Below, piece after piece: positions 16,537-24,906 of a stretch of DNA of 64,000 nucleotides; the stretch's first letter is position 1; every line of letters begins with the position of its first letter. The position numbers were made by a program, and so were the translations under genes. Under the pieces are notes generated by a model, which saw only the letters and a program-made list of their open reading frames with translations, was not told where the DNA came from and made no database searches. The stretch spans positions 124,001-188,000 of the forward strand of contig NZ_FXTA01000001.1 in NCBI RefSeq assembly GCF_900182645.1, written 5' to 3'. The DNA comes from Flavobacterium resistens (GTDB taxonomy: Bacteria; Bacteroidota; Bacteroidia; Flavobacteriales; Flavobacteriaceae).

Positions 16537-16697
16537 GTTTAAAGTTTTAGGTTTCATCTTTCAAGTTATTGGAATCTAGAACATTATTTATAATTTTAAA
16601 GGAGAAATCGCATTTCAGAATAATTCATTTCGAATGTGATTTCTCCTTTTTCGAATCTATTAAGTTTTAGTACAACTTGGAACATGAAACTTTAAAC
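16537..16697. repeat. nested inverted repeats between helicase genes
   Basis: An outer imperfect inverted repeat (16537-16567, containing GTTTAAAGTTT and CATCTTTCAAGTT, versus AACTTGGAACATGAAAC plus TTTAAAC at 16674-16697) encloses the terminator-like hairpin at 16598-16649. The layout resembles the nested element at 12569-12696 although the sequence differs. Confidence 0.7.
16598..16649 (+). terminator. terminator-like hairpin after the SF2 helicase
   Basis: AAAGGAGAAATC (16598-16609) pairs exactly with GATTTCTCCTTT (16638-16649), extended by a nearly matched GCATTT/GAATGT, then Ts. It should end the upstream helicase transcript. Confidence 0.7.
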
Positions 16698-16712
16698 AAA
16701 AAAACAAAAACT

Positions 16713-18047
16713 ATGTCTAAACAATTCTCAGCATTAGGAGTTTCAGCGCCAATTTTAAAAGCTTTAGGCGAATTAAATATTGTTGAACCAACAGAAATTC
16801 AACAAAAAACAATTCCGCTTCTTTTGGCCGAAAAACACGATGTTGTAGGTTTAGCCAAAACCGGAACAGGAAAAACTGCTGCTTTTGGATTGCCTTTATT
16901 GCAATTAATTGATACTGAATCTTCAGCAGTTCAGGCCGTAATTTTAGTTCCAACAAGAGAACTTGGACATCAGATTTTTAGAAATTTAGAAGATTTTTCG
17001 AAACATATTCCAAATATTTCAATAGCTGCAACTTGCGGCGGAATTCCAATCAAACCTCAAATCGAGCGTCTTACGCAGCCTGCACATATCGTTGTAGCAA
17101 CTCCAGGACGTTTGATCGATTTGATTCAAAGAAAAGCCGTTGATTTAAGTAAGGCAGAATATTTAGTTTTAGACGAAGCCGATGAAATGGTTTCTATTCT
17201 AAAAGAAAGTTTAGATGAAATTATTGCTGAACTTCCAAAGAAACACCGTACTCTTTTATTTTCAGCCACTTTACCAGGTACAATCAAACAACTGGTTCAG
17301 AATTATTTAAACAAAAATGCTGTACAAATTAGTGCGAGCATGGAGACAACAGGAAATCAAGAAATCGACCACCAATATATTGTAGTTGATCCAATTGAAA
17401 AACTAGATGTTTTAATGCATTTCTTGAATTCAAGAGAAGGTGAACGCGGTATTATTTTCTGCAAAACAAAAGCTGCCGTTAATAAATTAGCTAAAAATTT
17501 AGCCATAAATCGTTTTTCATCGGGAGCTATTCATGGAAGTTTAACTCAAGGAATTCGCGACCGAATTATGGAGCAATTTCGTGAAGGTCACATCAATATT
17601 TTAGTAGCAACAGATCTTGCAGCAAGAGGAATTGATGTAAAAGAAATCGCTTATGTTGTGAATTATCATTTACCAGACACTTACGAAAATTATGTTCACC
17701 GAAGCGGAAGAACAGCAAGAGCTGGAGCAAAAGGACTTTCATTGACTGTTTTACAAGAAGAAGAAACTGTTGAAATTCCTGATTTTGAAAGAGAATTGGG
17801 AATAAAATTCACCAAATTCGAAAAGCCTTCTGCTTTGAGTTTAGAAGAAAACAACACGCTTTTATGGGCAAAACAAATCTTCAAAACAAAACCAAATCAT
17901 GATATATCTTCGGATTTGAAAACAAAAGTAAAAACTGTTTTTCATCATCTTACAAAAGACGAATTGATTGAAAAATTGCTGGCAAATTATGTTCTGCAAA
18001 ACAAAATCGATGTAGTTGAAAAACCTGTTAAAAAATTCAAAAAGTAA
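16713..18047 (+). CDS. DEAD-box ATP-dependent RNA helicase
   Basis: The 444-residue protein has the full DEAD-box set: Q motif region, AKTGTGKTAA, PTRELGHQ, ATPGR, VLDEADEM, FSATLPG, ATDLAARGID and HRSGRTARAG. The start at 16713 (MSKQFSALGVSA) is preferred because the 12 residues upstream fall in a repeat-rich gap. The C terminus is a short basic tail (VEKPVKKFKK), as in RhlE/DbpA-like cold-responsive helicases. It would unwind RNA during ribosome assembly or decay. Confidence 0.92.
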   Translation: MSKQFSALGVSAPILKALGELNIVEPTEIQQKTIPLLLAEKHDVVGLAKTGTGKTAAFGLPLLQLIDTESSAVQAVILVPTRELGHQIFRNLEDFSKHIPNISIAATCGGIPIKPQIERLTQPAHIVVATPGRLIDLIQRKAVDLSKAEYLVLDEADEMVSILKESLDEIIAELPKKHRTLLFSATLPGTIKQLVQNYLNKNAVQISASMETTGNQEIDHQYIVVDPIEKLDVLMHFLNSREGERGIIFCKTKAAVNKLAKNLAINRFSSGAIHGSLTQGIRDRIMEQFREGHINILVATDLAARGIDVKEIAYVVNYHLPDTYENYVHRSGRTARAGAKGLSLTVLQEEETVEIPDFERELGIKFTKFEKPSALSLEENNTLLWAKQIFKTKPNHDISSDLKTKVKTVFHHLTKDELIEKLLANYVLQNKIDVVEKPVKKFKK

Positions 18048-18128
18048 TAAATTCAGCAATTGTCATTGCATATTAAAGTTGTATATTTATAAGGTATTAT
18101 TTTATAATCCTATTTAATAACAGCATAT

Positions 18129-19397
18129 ATGAACATAGTCATAATAGGAGGAGGTTTTGCGGGAATCAATCTCGCAAAAGAACTTGTAAACCATCCTCAG
18201 ATACAAGTAACGCTTGTAGACAAAAATAATTATAACTTTTTTCCACCGTTAATATATCAAGTTGCAACGGCTTTTTTAGAACCATCAAGCATCAGTTATC
18301 CTTTTAGAAAATTTTTCGCAGGCAAAAAAAATCTTCAGTTTCGTTTGGGCGAATTACTTTCAGTAGTTCCGGCCGAAAACAAAATTATTTTAAGTAATGG
18401 GGAATTAACATACGATCATCTGGTTTTTGCTACAGGCGCAGAAACGAGTTATTTTGGAATGGAAAATGTTATGAAAAACGCCATTCCGATGAAAACGCTA
18501 AACGATGCCATCGAAATGCGTAATACGCTGCTTAAAAATCTTGAAAAAGCTGCTATTTGTAAAGATATGCGCAAACGACGTAAGCTTTTAACGATTGTTG
18601 TTGCCGGAGGAGGGCCAACAGGAGTAGAAGTTTCTGGAATGTTTGCTGAAATGAGAAAAAGTATCCTACTGAAAGAATATCCTGAATTGGATACTTCTGC
18701 CAGCAATGTTTATTTAGTTGATGGAGGAGATGCTTTGTTATCACCAATGAGTGAAGCTTCGCAAAAAGATACTTTGAAAGCATTGACTAATCTTGGCGTT
18801 GTAGTCAAATTAAACAGCCGTGTGACTGATTATGTTGATGATACAGTATTTTTTGAAAATGGAGAAACCATCAAAACCAAAAATCTAATTTGGGCCGCTG
18901 GTGTTTCTGCTAAAATTTTCGATGGAATTCCGAAGGAAAGTTATGGCCGTGGCCGACGCATGGCGACAGACCAATACAATAAAGTCAACGGATTAGATAA
19001 TGTATACGCAATTGGAGATACTGCAATTCTTGCAGGAGATAAAAACTTCCCTGATGGACATCCGCAAGTGGCGCAAGTAGCGATTCAACAAGGGATAAAT
19101 CTAGCCAAAAACTTCATGAATATGGCTGCGAAAAAACAGCTTAAACCTTTTGCCTACAATGATAAAGGGTCTATGGCTATTATTGGAAGAGCTAAAGCCG
19201 TAGTAGATTTGCCAAGTCCGAAATGGCATTTTAATGGATTTTTTGCTTGGGTTATTTGGTTATTCATTCACTTGATTTCTTTGATAACCTACAGAAACAG
19301 ATTAAATACTTTCTGGAACTGGATGGTTGCTTATTTCGCAAGAGATCAATCTCTTAGAATGATTATAAGACCTGACAAGAGACAATCTGCAGAGTAA
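18129..19397 (+). CDS. type II NADH dehydrogenase (NDH-2)
   Basis: The 422-residue flavoprotein has the FAD-binding motif VIIGGGFAGINLAKEL at the N terminus and the NAD-binding motif VVAGGGPTGVEVSG at about residues 157-170, then VYAIGDTAIL (FAD C-terminal motif). A hydrophobic stretch at about 365-385 (FFAWVIWLFIHLISLI) fits the membrane-attachment region of NDH-2. It would pass electrons from NADH to quinone without pumping protons. A terminator follows, so it appears to be transcribed alone. Confidence 0.9.
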   Translation: MNIVIIGGGFAGINLAKELVNHPQIQVTLVDKNNYNFFPPLIYQVATAFLEPSSISYPFRKFFAGKKNLQFRLGELLSVVPAENKIILSNGELTYDHLVFATGAETSYFGMENVMKNAIPMKTLNDAIEMRNTLLKNLEKAAICKDMRKRRKLLTIVVAGGGPTGVEVSGMFAEMRKSILLKEYPELDTSASNVYLVDGGDALLSPMSEASQKDTLKALTNLGVVVKLNSRVTDYVDDTVFFENGETIKTKNLIWAAGVSAKIFDGIPKESYGRGRRMATDQYNKVNGLDNVYAIGDTAILAGDKNFPDGHPQVAQVAIQQGINLAKNFMNMAAKKQLKPFAYNDKGSMAIIGRAKAVVDLPSPKWHFNGFFAWVIWLFIHLISLITYRNRLNTFWNWMVAYFARDQSLRMIIRPDKRQSAE

Positions 19398-19420
19398 AAT
19401 ATTTGAAATTTCATAAAAAA

Positions 19421-19441
19421 AGCCAGAATTTTTGTCTGGCT
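19421..19441. terminator. bidirectional intrinsic terminator
   Basis: AGCCAGA (19421-19427) pairs with TCTGGCT (19435-19441), flanked by A and T runs. It separates the NDH-2 gene from the convergent DUF4242 gene. Confidence 0.85.
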
Positions 19442-19455
19442 TTTTTGTTTTAAAT

Positions 19456-19728
19456 TCATTCGGCTGTAGTCGGATCAATTATTCCTACTACTTCATTTAC
19501 TGAATTCGCAGGAAAACCTCCTAATTTAGCATGTTCATAAACCAATTCTTTATTTGGTGCTATATAAATACAATAAAGCTTGTCATTTGTAATATAGCTG
19601 TTTAGCCATTGAATTTGTGTTCCTAATTGATTAAGCACACCACAGGAAGCCTGTGAAATACTTTTTAATTGATCAGATGTAAGTTTACCGGCATTTGGGA
19701 TTTCCCTTTCAATAACATATTTCGGCAT
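19456..19728 (-). CDS. DUF4242 family protein
   Basis: With the start at 19728 the 90-residue product begins MPKYVIEREIPNAGKL, which is the usual opening of DUF4242 (SCO4226-like) proteins; the frame extends 25 codons further upstream but that part is unlike the family. The fold is a ferredoxin-like dimer, and a relative binds nickel, but the ligand residues are not evident here. Function unknown. Confidence 0.75.
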   Translation of the reverse strand: MPKYVIEREIPNAGKLTSDQLKSISQASCGVLNQLGTQIQWLNSYITNDKLYCIYIAPNKELVYEHAKLGGFPANSVNEVVGIIDPTTAE

Positions 19729-19889
19729 AATAATTCGGAATTTATTCCTACTCATATGGCTTTTCGGTTTCGCCCCGTTTTTCAAATGGTATCTGGATTC
19801 CATTTAATTTTAAGTACTATAAAATTAATCAAATACAAACACATTATAACCGTTATTTGCTGGTTTTTAAATAGATACAATTCCTTTAA

Positions 19890-21119
19890 TTAATGAACAA
19901 CAAGAATATCTTCTTCATCAGACATCACCACTTTATTTTTTATAAATCTCTTTCCAATATTTAAAACAATAAAAGCAATTATAGTAGTGACTGTTATAAT
20001 AAAAACCATAGGTGCTACAGAATCTTTAACAAAAATTCCAACAGCAAACGATGCTATGGATCCTAAGCCTAATTGAATAGCACCCATTAAAGCTGAAGCA
20101 CTACCGGCATTTTTAGCAAATGGAGCCATCGTTAGTCCCGCAGTATTTGGGTTTGAAATTCCTAAGCAACCTAAAAACACAAATAACATTGCTATAGTTT
20201 CATACAATCCTAATAAATTATTTAAGGAAAGTACAAGGAAAACAATACTAACTATAGATTGCAAAATTAATGCTCTAAAAATTATCTGTTCGCTAGAAAA
20301 TCGTTTTAACAAAAGTGAATTTAATTGACTGGAGCCTATAAAACTGACAGACATAAAAGCAAAAATCCATCCGTAAGTTTTAGCATCAACATGGTAAATA
20401 TCCATAAAAATGATAGGAGAGGCCGCTACATATGTAAACAATCCAGAAAAAGCTATTGCTCCGGTAAATGCATAAGTGAAAAACTGAGGTTCTTTTAGGA
20501 CTTTTAAAAAGTTTGAAATAATAGGCTTTGGCTTTAATGAAATAGAAACATCTGGTTTATAACTATTTGGTAAACCAATTTGTGAGGCAAATAATATAGA
20601 AATCCCCATAAACATTAAGATAAAAAATACAGTATGCCAGCCGTAATCTTCTGTCACATAGCCACCAATTGTAGGCGCAAGCATTGGAGAAAGACCTAGA
20701 ACAAGCATTAAAAGTGAGAATACTTTAGGAATATCTTTTACAGGAAATAAATCACGAACCATAGCAACAGAAGCAACCGTTGCGGCACAACTTCCGATTG
20801 CCTGAATAAATCTCAACAAGATAAACAAATCAATATCAGTCACATAAGCACAGCCTAAAGATGCTAATATGTAAACCATCAGACCCATAAATAAAGGTTT
20901 TTTTCGTCCAAAACGGTCTAAAAGCGGTCCGTAAAGCAATTGTCCGGCAGAAATTCCAATAAAATAACTGGATAAACTCATTGAAACTTTCGCAACAGAT
21001 GTATTTAAATCCTTGGCAATATCTGAGAAACCAGGCAGATACATATCAATTGAAAATGGTCCAAGTGCGGTTAAAGAGCCTAAAATAAGAATAAGTTTGA
21101 TGTATTTTTTTGTTGTCAT
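19890..21119 (-). CDS. Bcr/CflA-type MFS drug/metabolite transporter
   Basis: The 409-residue protein has about 12 predicted membrane helices. After helix 1 comes PFSIDMYLPGF, the hallmark of Bcr/CflA proton antiporters, and motif A appears as GPLLDRFGRKKPL. Exports small molecules in exchange for protons. The substrate cannot be predicted from sequence. Monocistronic, with no regulator next to it. Confidence 0.9.
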   Translation of the reverse strand: MTTKKYIKLILILGSLTALGPFSIDMYLPGFSDIAKDLNTSVAKVSMSLSSYFIGISAGQLLYGPLLDRFGRKKPLFMGLMVYILASLGCAYVTDIDLFILLRFIQAIGSCAATVASVAMVRDLFPVKDIPKVFSLLMLVLGLSPMLAPTIGGYVTEDYGWHTVFFILMFMGISILFASQIGLPNSYKPDVSISLKPKPIISNFLKVLKEPQFFTYAFTGAIAFSGLFTYVAASPIIFMDIYHVDAKTYGWIFAFMSVSFIGSSQLNSLLLKRFSSEQIIFRALILQSIVSIVFLVLSLNNLLGLYETIAMLFVFLGCLGISNPNTAGLTMAPFAKNAGSASALMGAIQLGLGSIASFAVGIFVKDSVAPMVFIITVTTIIAFIVLNIGKRFIKNKVVMSDEEDILVVH

Positions 21120-21228
21120 TTTTATAAAAAATTACTTATAATTCCAAATTATTAGTTAATATTCACTATCTTGTTAGATATAATAACATTTTCACATAAA
21201 AAATGGAAATTATGTAAGTTTTCAGAAA

Positions 21229-21236
21229 TATTTTTG
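21229..21236 (+). promoter_or_regulatory. candidate -7 element for small secreted protein gene
   Basis: TATTTTTG matches TAnnTTTG 25 bases before the ATG at 21262. No clear -33 box. Confidence 0.35.
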
Positions 21237-21261
21237 AATCCTTAACTATAAAATTTAAATT

Positions 21262-21681
21262 ATGAAAAAAATCACTTTATTATTAGCGCTTATTTTTACA
21301 ACAATTTCATTTGCTCAAACCATCGTATCAAAACAAGAAGATGCAAATGTAGAACAATACGAACTTCTAAAAAAAGTAAATGAGTATTATCCGGACATTA
21401 CATTAAGCAAAACGATTACAAATTTTTATGCTGACGGAAAAATTATCGATTCACAACAGCAATTTGATTTAAAAGGCACCAAATTCTCAAGTTATAAATT
21501 AGGAATTGAACCAGGGAACAAAAAACTATTATTTGAATACGTTTCAGACGAAACCGGAAAAGTTTTTGGAGATGTTCAGCTTTTTAAAGGAAATGTTTTA
21601 AGAACAACGTTTAGCGATAAAACAAATCAAATTGAAATCTCACTTAACGGAAAATCGGTTTATTTGAAAAAATTAAATTAA
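21262..21681 (+). CDS. small secreted protein of unknown function
   Basis: The 139-residue product has a clean signal peptide (MKKITLLLALIFTTISFAQ, cleavage after SFA) and a strand-rich mature part of about 120 residues with repeated D-G-K-turn motifs. It has no lipobox and no sorting domain. No family recognised. A strong terminator follows, so it is transcribed alone. Confidence 0.65.
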   Translation: MKKITLLLALIFTTISFAQTIVSKQEDANVEQYELLKKVNEYYPDITLSKTITNFYADGKIIDSQQQFDLKGTKFSSYKLGIEPGNKKLLFEYVSDETGKVFGDVQLFKGNVLRTTFSDKTNQIEISLNGKSVYLKKLN

Positions 21682-21682
21682 A

Positions 21683-21895
21683 TTTTCAAATATGAGAAAT
21701 TTGAAGCATCACAGATATTGTGATGCTTTTTTATTTAAAATTCACAAATGCTCATAAATCGCTTATTTGATAAAAATTAATTTATTTTTTCAAATATGAG
21801 AATTTCAGTTTAAAATAAACTGTGAGTCAATATATTGTGAGCTGATTGAAAATTCAATTATCTGAAAGAAAGTAAAGTAATTTTCAAATAAGAGA
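21683..21895 (+). repeat. 16-mer direct repeats
   Basis: TTTTCAAATATGAGAA occurs exactly at 21683-21698 and 21787-21802, and a variant TTTTCAAATAAGAGA at 21881-21895. The first copy lies just after the stop codon of the secreted protein gene; spacing is 104 and 94 bp. Confidence 0.7.
21703..21733 (+). terminator. intrinsic terminator
   Basis: AGCATCACA (21704-21712) pairs with TGTGATGCT (21719-21727), followed by TTTTTT. It ends the small secreted protein transcript. Confidence 0.9.
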
Positions 21896-22311
21896 TAAAT
21901 GTATTGTATAAACATGATTAATAAATAATCCATTTGTAGTCGATTTAGTATGATATAAAGATAATGGCACTTTTGACCTATAATTTATATTATGTAAAAT
22001 AGAATGTTTCAAAAAACATTTTCTCACATACGTTCAGACCAATCCAAATCATTATTGCAAAGATCCTTTCACTCTTTGAAACTAACTGTAAATAAGGATT
22101 TTGCATAATTATTTAAAAAATCACAATCAAAAACAAATTAACTTTAGAATGATAATTTAAATTTTAAACGTAAAAAAAAAAATTTTAAAGCCTTGAAATC
22201 ATTAAATCTTAACATTTCTTTAAAATATTAAGATTCTGCCAAAGTTGCTATCATTGTAAGACTTTATTTTCTTATTTTTACATTCGATACTTTAAAAAAA
22301 TTATCAAATAT
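21734..22311. other. 578-bp gene-free AT-rich region
   Basis: No convincing reading frame on either strand. It contains direct-repeat copies, hairpins CAGTTTA/TAAACTG (21806-21822) and AATCTTAA/TTAAGATT (22205-22212, 22228-22235), and the likely control region for the cNMP/CBS/DUF294 gene. It could encode a small RNA, but no known RNA was recognised. Confidence 0.5.
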
Positions 22312-24231
22312 ATGAATACTATTGCTGAGCATATTGCAGATTTTTTAAAAGAATACCCGCCGTTTAATAATTTGACTTTTCAGGAATTATCTGATATTGC
22401 AACAAACATCCGTGTATTAAATTTAGAAAAACATACTGTATTATTTCAAAATAACGATACGCTGCATGATAGTTTTTATGTTGTAGCTTCTGGTGTCATC
22501 AATTTAACTACAATTGCTGATGCTGAGGAAACTATTATCAATAAATGTCACGAAGGCGATATTTTTGGTTTAAGACCTTTCTTTGCCAAAAATAATTATA
22601 TGATGACGGCAAAAGCGCGTGAAGAAAGTATCATATATGCTATTCCGATTGCTGTTTTCAGGCCTTTTGTTGCTAATAATTCTGATGTTTTAAACTTTTT
22701 ACTAGAAAGTTTTGCAACAAATTCAAGACATACAAAAGACAGTGTAAATTCAAATGGAAAAATGATTTCTGATACTTCGTTCTACGTTGATCAGCAATCA
22801 GAAATGCAATATATTCAGTCACTTAACTACAACAATTCGCCTTTAACAACCGAAGCAACTCATATTGTTAAAGATGTTGCGATTTTAATGACTGAAGCAA
22901 TGGTTGATAATATTATAGTTTGCGGCGAAAAAAGCCGCCCAATTGGTATTGTTACTGCTACCGATTTAGCTTCAAAAATTGCAACTGGACGCTATCCTAT
23001 TACTGAAACTATTGATAAAATCATGTCTTCACCAGTAGTAACAGTAATTGAAAATGTTTCACTTGCCGAAGCACAATTGCTAATGCTTAAACATAATGTA
23101 ACGCATCTTTGCGTAACAAAAGATGGTACGAGTAAATCTGCTGTAAAAGGAATTATTTCTGAGCACGATTTAATTGTAGCTCAAGCTAGCAACCCTGGTG
23201 TTTTAATTAAAGAAATTAAGCGTTCGCAGTTACCTAAAGACCTTAAACAAATTCGTGATCGTTTGTCTGATTTGATTCAGAATTCAATTCAGAAAAATAT
23301 TCCGATTTCACATGTGAGCAATATTGCAAGTGAAATCAATTTGGCAATTATCAAACGTTCTGTTGAATTATCTATTTTAGATTTAGGCTCGCCTCCTGCT
23401 CGTTTTGCCTGGTTAAGCATTGGAAGTCAAGGACGTAAGGAACAATTATTGCTTACAGATCAAGACAGTATTTTAATTTTTGAAGATGTTGCTCCGGAAA
23501 AATACAGAGAAGTAAAAGATTACTTTTTAAGATTAGCAAAAAGAGCAACTACAATCCTGGAAAAAGTAGGATATGAATTTTGTCCAAATGGACATATGGG
23601 AAGCAACATGTTATGGTGTAAATCATTGACAGACTGGACAAAACAATACAATAGCTGGATGAATACTCCAGGTGAAAACAGTAATGATTTAAGCAGTATT
23701 TTCTTTGACTATGAAATTGTTTTTGGTGAACCAAAAATTGAAGAAGTAATCGAAAACGTGATTTTTAAAAACGCTGTAAATAACACCTTATTCTTTGACT
23801 TTTTAGGAAACGATGCTTTAAAGAAAAATTCTCCTTTGAGTTTTTTCAAAAAATTCATTGTTGAAGAAGAAGGCCCACATAAAACTAAATTTGACATCAA
23901 AACACGCGCACTAATGCCATTAATTGATGCTGCACGCTTGTTAATTTTAAATGCTAATATAAAAGGAATCAAAAATACATATTTGAGATTCAAACAATTA
24001 GCAATAACAGATTCTAAAAATGCTGAAATCTATTTGAGTTGTGCTGAAGCTTTTTTAACGCTCTCAAAATTTAGAACTGTTGAAGGTTTAAAAAATGACG
24101 ATTCTGGACAATATATTAATCTTAGAGAAATGTCTAAAACAGACAAAGAAAAGTTAAAAAATGCCTTGACCCCAATGAAAGATCTTGAGGAATTAATTAA
24201 GAGTAAATTTCAACTTACACAATTCTCGTAA
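22312..24231 (+). CDS. cNMP-binding / CBS / DUF294 nucleotidyltransferase-like signalling protein
   Basis: The 639-residue protein has, in order, a cyclic-nucleotide-binding fold (about 15-135), a CBS pair (about 175-290), a DUF294 nucleotidyltransferase-like domain and the helical DUF294 C-terminal domain (about 460-630). The nucleotidyltransferase signature is intact: G371-S372 followed by D383-Q-D385. DUF294 proteins are related to the GlnD uridylyltransferase fold and in other bacteria often sit beside an exonuclease gene and acetate-utilisation genes, as here. It is 3 bp from the next gene. A role in controlling acetate or carbon metabolism is inferred from context. Confidence 0.85.
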   Translation: MNTIAEHIADFLKEYPPFNNLTFQELSDIATNIRVLNLEKHTVLFQNNDTLHDSFYVVASGVINLTTIADAEETIINKCHEGDIFGLRPFFAKNNYMMTAKAREESIIYAIPIAVFRPFVANNSDVLNFLLESFATNSRHTKDSVNSNGKMISDTSFYVDQQSEMQYIQSLNYNNSPLTTEATHIVKDVAILMTEAMVDNIIVCGEKSRPIGIVTATDLASKIATGRYPITETIDKIMSSPVVTVIENVSLAEAQLLMLKHNVTHLCVTKDGTSKSAVKGIISEHDLIVAQASNPGVLIKEIKRSQLPKDLKQIRDRLSDLIQNSIQKNIPISHVSNIASEINLAIIKRSVELSILDLGSPPARFAWLSIGSQGRKEQLLLTDQDSILIFEDVAPEKYREVKDYFLRLAKRATTILEKVGYEFCPNGHMGSNMLWCKSLTDWTKQYNSWMNTPGENSNDLSSIFFDYEIVFGEPKIEEVIENVIFKNAVNNTLFFDFLGNDALKKNSPLSFFKKFIVEEEGPHKTKFDIKTRALMPLIDAARLLILNANIKGIKNTYLRFKQLAITDSKNAEIYLSCAEAFLTLSKFRTVEGLKNDDSGQYINLREMSKTDKEKLKNALTPMKDLEELIKSKFQLTQFS

Positions 24232-24234
24232 AAT

Positions 24235-24831
24235 ATGCTAGACTGGCTTAAAAATATTAATAAAGAATATCCAGATTTTTGGAAAGATTACCTAAATAAA
24301 TTCGAGACAAAACCTAACAGATTCGTTGTTCTATCAACGGAAACATCTGGTTTAAATCCGAATAAAGACGTGATTTTGTCTTTAGGTGCGTTCTCCGTAA
24401 TTGATGATAGCATTGTAATTAAGGATAATTTCGAATCTGTGTTACTGCAATATAAATTTTTGCAAGATAATGGACTTTCAAACGAATTTATTATTGAAAG
24501 CAAAATGAGCAAGATGCAGGAACCAGAAGCTCTGGAAGCATTCGTTAATTTTCTGGGAAATGCCGTTTTAGTTGGTCATCATATAAATTTTGATATTGAA
24601 ATGCTGAATTCTTCTTTGGAACGTCTTGACTGTGGAAGATTAAAAAATGAAGCTCTGGATGTTGATGTGATGTACCGAAAATTAATGGACATTAACGACA
24701 AACAGTTTTCGTTGGATGATTTATGTGAAATTTATAAAATCCCAAAAAGCGACAGAAATTCATCAGCTGAAGATGCTTACAGAATAGCGTTATTATTTTT
24801 AAAATTAAAATCAAGACTTGGAATTAAATAA
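24235..24831 (+). CDS. DEDDh exonuclease-fold protein with degenerate active site
   Basis: The 198-residue protein aligns with DNA polymerase III epsilon-type 3'-5' exonucleases, but motif I is VVLSTETSGL: Ser34 replaces the first catalytic Asp, while Glu36 remains. Motif II has Asp120 (GHHINFD). Motif III is RNSSAEDAYR, where Asn175 stands in place of the catalytic His five residues before Asp180. Two of five catalytic residues are therefore lost, and normal exonuclease activity is doubtful. The gene starts 3 bp after the DUF294 gene, so the two form one operon and the product may be a regulatory or nucleotide-binding partner. Confidence 0.85.
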   Translation: MLDWLKNINKEYPDFWKDYLNKFETKPNRFVVLSTETSGLNPNKDVILSLGAFSVIDDSIVIKDNFESVLLQYKFLQDNGLSNEFIIESKMSKMQEPEALEAFVNFLGNAVLVGHHINFDIEMLNSSLERLDCGRLKNEALDVDVMYRKLMDINDKQFSLDDLCEIYKIPKSDRNSSAEDAYRIALLFLKLKSRLGIK

Positions 24832-24860
24832 AAATTAATTTCAATAAATCATATAAAAAA

Positions 24861-24883
24861 AGCCTCTTAAATTCTAAGAGGCT
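24861..24883. terminator. bidirectional intrinsic terminator
   Basis: AGCCTCTTA (24861-24869) pairs with TAAGAGGCT (24875-24883), with A and T runs outside. It separates the signalling operon from the convergent acs gene. Confidence 0.9.
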
Positions 24884-24906
24884 TTTCTATTTATAAATTC
24901 TAATTG

